Shown: positions 5,229 through 7,671 of the stretch, piece after piece | How positions within the stretch are numbered: the first letter of the stretch is position 1 | Layout of the letters: the number at the start of each line of letters is the position of its first letter | Assembly: GCA_014800065.1 (NCBI GenBank) | Contig: JAAVGX010000074.1 | Span: 1-7,671 of the forward strand | Direction of reading: 5' to 3' | Length of the DNA: 7,671 bases | From: Bacteroidales bacterium | GTDB taxonomy: Bacteria > Bacteroidota > Bacteroidia > Bacteroidales > Muribaculaceae | The notes under the pieces: generated by a model | Told to the model about the DNA's origin: nothing | Databases searched by the model: none | Seen by the model: the letters and a program-made list of their open reading frames with translations, nothing else | Translations under genes and position numbers: made by a program

Positions 5229-5262
5229 ATTGATGACGTATGCAAAAAAATCACTACTTTTG
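5229..5262 (+). promoter_or_regulatory. Promoter of the frd operon
   Basis: TACTTTTG at 5255-5262 matches the Bacteroidetes -7 consensus TAnnTTTG. The -33 element is less clear; TATTG at 5229-5232 is 22 bases upstream. The predicted start near 5268 gives a leader of about 65 bases before the frdC ATG at 5334. The leader is A+T-rich and shows no strong hairpin. Confidence 0.6.
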
Positions 5263-5333
5263 CACTAACTATCCCAAAACCACACTTTCTGCTGAAATCA
5301 AACAATTCATAAATCAATAAATCTAAATCATCT

Positions 5334-6376
5334 ATGTGGTTAACAAGCTCATCTATAGGCCGCAAGTTCGTGATGGCAGTCACGGGCGCTTGTTTGGTCC
5401 TATTCGTCACATTTCACGTGTTGATGAACTCCGTTGCTCTGTTGTGGCCCGCCGCTTATAATGTGGTGTGCGAATTCCTCGGGGCTAACTGGTATGCACT
5501 GGTCGCTACTGTAGGGCTGGCAGCTCTGTTCATCATCCACATCATCTACGCCGTTTGGCTTACTGTTCAGAACCGCGCAGCCCGTGGTACTGACCGCTAC
5601 GCCGTCAACACCCGTCCCAAGCAGGTTGAATGGGCTTCCAAGAACATGCTCGTGCTCGGTGTCGTGATCCTTTGCTTCCTCGTTGTCCACCTGATTCAGT
5701 TCTGGGCAAAGATGCAGCTTCAGGAAATCCTGCACCACGAAATGGACGCTCTCCCCATGGTAGGCGAAGCTCCCGCAATCCCCGTGTTCGGTACCATGCT
5801 CCTGCAGCTCGCCTTCGAAAACTGTGGACTCCCGTGGTTTACATCATCGGCTTCATCGCTCTCTGGTTCCACATGAACCACGGTTTCTGGTCGATGTTCC
5901 ACACTATCGGTTGGGACAACAACAAGTGGATCGAACGCCTCAAATGCATCGGCTGCTGGTGGACCTCCATCGTTATCGCTCTGTTCGTGGCTCAGGCTAT
6001 CGTGTTCACCGTACAGGCTCACAACAAATTCTTCCTCACTAACGAAGACCTCCATGAACAGTATGCCGCTTACTGGGATGGTGAGGCTCAGAGCCTTATC
6101 GACGAATTCCAGGGCGGTGTAGCTAAGTCTATGCCTCAGGACGCCACTACTTTCGAACAGCAGATGGCTGCTCAGAAGTATGTTGCTGAAAATGGTGAAG
6201 CTTTTGCCAACAAGGCCGATGCCATTGCAAAATACGCCAAAATTCAGGCTCCCGCTGCCCGCGGTCAGTATCTGGCCCAGATGGAGCAGTTCGCCGGATT
6301 CCTCCACCAGCAGGCTAAGGCTGCTCAGGCTGCCAACGCCAACCAGGAGGCGCAGAATACTAATCCCGAAAACTAA
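5334..6376 (+). CDS. frdC: Fumarate reductase/succinate dehydrogenase cytochrome b subunit, frameshifted in this sequence
   Basis: Membrane anchor of the B-type quinol:fumarate reductase. It holds two hemes b and passes electrons from menaquinol to FrdB and FrdA. The start MWLTSSSIGRKFVMAVTGA and five hydrophobic segments fit the family. Candidate heme ligands are His28, His69 and His119, with His180/His183 in FHMNHGFW. The frame beginning at 5334 stops at TGA 5874-5876 after 180 residues, but homology moves to the -1 frame at about 5820-5822: QLAFEN continues as LWTPVVYIIGFIALWFHMNH. Adding one C (AACTG to AACCTG) restores one 347-residue frame ending at TAA 6374-6376. Without the repair the fifth helix and the last heme ligand are lost. 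The core ends near residue 234, the normal family length, and is followed by an unusual polar Ala/Gln/Glu-rich tail of about 113 residues. frdA follows after 15 bp. Confidence 0.9.
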
Positions 6377-6391
6377 TTACCACTCAGAGAT

Positions 6392-7671
6392 ATGGCAACA
6401 AATTACAACCTCGAGGGGATGATCGACTCCAGCCCCATCATGAAGGATTTCGCCGATATCGAATCCTCAAAACTCCCCGAGTATCAGATCGATTCTAAGA
6501 TTCCCGAAGGTCCTATCGCTGAAAAGTGGACCAACTATAAAGCTCACCAGAAGCTCGTTAATCCCGCCAACAAGCGTCACCTCGACATCATCGTCGTTGG
6601 TACCGGTCTGGCAGGTGCTTCGGCCGCCTCAACTCTGGGCGAACTGGGCTTCAACGTGTATAACTTCTGCATTCAGGACTCTCCCCGCCGCGCTCACTCT
6701 ATCGCTGCTCAGGGTGGTATCAATGCTGCAAAGAACTATCAGAACGACGGTGACTCCGTTTACCGCCTCTTCTACGACACCGTTAAGGGTGGCGACTTCC
6801 GCTCTCGCGAAGCAAACGTTTACCGCCTGGCTGAAGTGTCCAACAACATCATCGACCAGTGCGTTCAGCAGGGTGTGCCCTTCGCTCGCGAATACGGCGG
6901 CCTGCTGGCAAACCGCTCCTTCGGTGGTGCTCAGGTAAGCCGTACTTTCTACGCTAAAGGCCAGACCGGTCAGCAGCTCCTCCTGGGTGCTTACTCATCC
7001 CTCAACCGCCAGATTCAGAAGGGCACCGTGCGCTCTTTCAACCGCCGCGAAATGCTCGACCTGGTCATCATCGACGGTCGCGCCCGCGGTATCATTGTCC
7101 GCAACCTCATCACCGGTGAAATCGAACGCTACGCCGCTCACGCCGTTGTACTCGCTACCGGTGGCTACGGCCGTGCTTTCTTCCTGAGCACCAACGCTAT
7201 GGGCTGCAACGGCTCCGCCGCCGTTCAGGCTTTCAAGAAGGGTGCATACCTGGCAAACCTCGCCTTCACTCAGATTCACCCCACCTGTATCCCCGTTCAC
7301 GGCGAAGATCAGTCCAAGCTCACGCTGATGTCTGAATCGCTCCGTAACGACGGTCGTATCTGGGTACCTGCAAAGAAGGAAGATGCCGAAGCTATCCGCG
7401 CCGGCAAGAAGAAACCTACCGACATCCCCGACGAAGACCGCGACTTCTACCTCGAACGCCGCTATCCCGCTTTCGGTAACCTCTGCCCCCGCGACATCGC
7501 TTCCCGTGCCGCTAAGGAACGCTGCGACGCAGGATATGGCGTAGGTACCGGCAACGCCGTTTACCTCGACTTCAAGTACGCTATCGAACGCCTCGGCGAA
7601 GACGTGGTTCGCGACCGCTACGGAAACCTCTTCGATATGTATCAGATGATTTCCGATGACAACCCCTACGA
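6392..7671 (+). CDS. frdA: Fumarate reductase/succinate dehydrogenase flavoprotein subunit (3' end outside window)
   Basis: Catalytic FAD subunit, reducing fumarate to succinate (or the reverse) on the cytoplasmic face of the membrane. The frame starts at ATG 6392 and is open to the window end (426 complete codons; family length is around 650). Visible motifs are the dinucleotide-binding [10 protein letters not shown] around Gly70-Gly75, [13 protein letters not shown] with His102 as the expected covalent FAD attachment, TQIHPT with His296, SESLR with Glu335-region equivalent to the E. coli TEGCR proton path (Arg318 here), and CPRDIA with Arg367, matching catalytic Arg287 of E. coli FrdA. The extra segment before CPRD ([16 protein letters not shown]...) is a feature of the B-type enzymes. 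About 32 residues precede [14 protein letters not shown], where related proteins begin, as far as I recall; ATGs at 6419 and 6440 are alternative starts. Codon use is strongly biased (CTC, CGC, AAC, TAC), as in a highly expressed gene. frdB is expected next. Confidence 0.96.
   Translation, partial: MATNYNLEGMIDSSPIMKDFADIESSKLPEYQIDSKIPEGPIAEKWTNYKAHQKLVNPANKRHLDIIVVGTGLAGASAASTLGELGFNVYNFCIQDSPRRAHSIAAQGGINAAKNYQNDGDSVYRLFYDTVKGGDFRSREANVYRLAEVSNNIIDQCVQQGVPFAREYGGLLANRSFGGAQVSRTFYAKGQTGQQLLLGAYSSLNRQIQKGTVRSFNRREMLDLVIIDGRARGIIVRNLITGEIERYAAHAVVLATGGYGRAFFLSTNAMGCNGSAAVQAFKKGAYLANLAFTQIHPTCIPVHGEDQSKLTLMSESLRNDGRIWVPAKKEDAEAIRAGKKKPTDIPDEDRDFYLERRYPAFGNLCPRDIASRAAKERCDAGYGVGTGNAVYLDFKYAIERLGEDVVRDRYGNLFDMYQMISDDNPY

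Noticed and set aside
5814..5830. Programmed -1 frameshift in frdC
   Set aside because: The local sequence TTCGAAAACTG lacks a proper X XXY YYZ slippery heptamer and no strong downstream stem is evident; a one-base deletion or sequencing error explains it better.
5720..6307. Minus-strand 195-codon frame opposite frdC
   Set aside because: It is a long antisense shadow caused by biased codon use in frdC; the plus strand holds a clear family match across the same bases, apart from the frameshift.
6597..7300. Frames at 6597-6938 and 6987-7187 plus and 6995-7300 minus
   Set aside because: All lie inside frdA in other frames; frdA itself is open across the whole stretch with all expected FAD and active-site motifs.

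Overview
The window reads as a chromosomal segment of a Bacteroidales bacterium, most plausibly Muribaculaceae (the family is an inference; the order is well supported). The evidence is promoters of the Bacteroidetes TAnnTTTG type, A-rich start regions without Shine-Dalgarno sequences, a B-type fumarate reductase in frdC-frdA order, a BspA-type leucine-rich-repeat protein with a type IX secretion-like C-terminal tail, and an IS1182-type transposon remnant.

Layout. (1) 1-1819 is a metabolic block: the 3' half of an MFS transporter gene, then a type I cytoplasmic L-asparaginase (ansA), closed by a perfect GC-rich palindrome. (2) 1819-5211 is an accessory island bounded by two near-identical direct repeats of 65-67 bp. 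In order it holds a TAnnTTTG promoter inside an 8-bp inverted repeat, about 390 bases without a convincing protein gene but dense in complementary segments (candidate structured RNA or very long leader), a 144-residue orphan protein gene, a hairpin terminator, a secreted 548-residue LRR protein gene, and a roughly 620-bp internally deleted IS1182-family element. (3) 5212-7671 is the start of the fumarate reductase/succinate dehydrogenase operon: a promoter, frdC (carrying a one-base frameshift in this sequence) and the first 426 codons of frdA. frdB is expected beyond the window.

How the parts fit. Asparaginase yields aspartate and ammonia. Aspartate can be converted to fumarate, and the FrdCAB complex reduces fumarate to succinate with menaquinol, the usual anaerobic respiratory end step in Bacteroidales. 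The two metabolic blocks are therefore a plausible pathway neighbourhood, and the repeat-bounded island looks like material inserted or rearranged between them.

Most worth a second look: the structured RNA candidate at 1946-2340 with its own promoter and operator-like palindrome; the paired direct repeats, one of which abuts the IS end exactly; the frdC frameshift together with an unusual tail of about 113 residues on FrdC; and the orphan 144-residue protein directly downstream of the RNA candidate.
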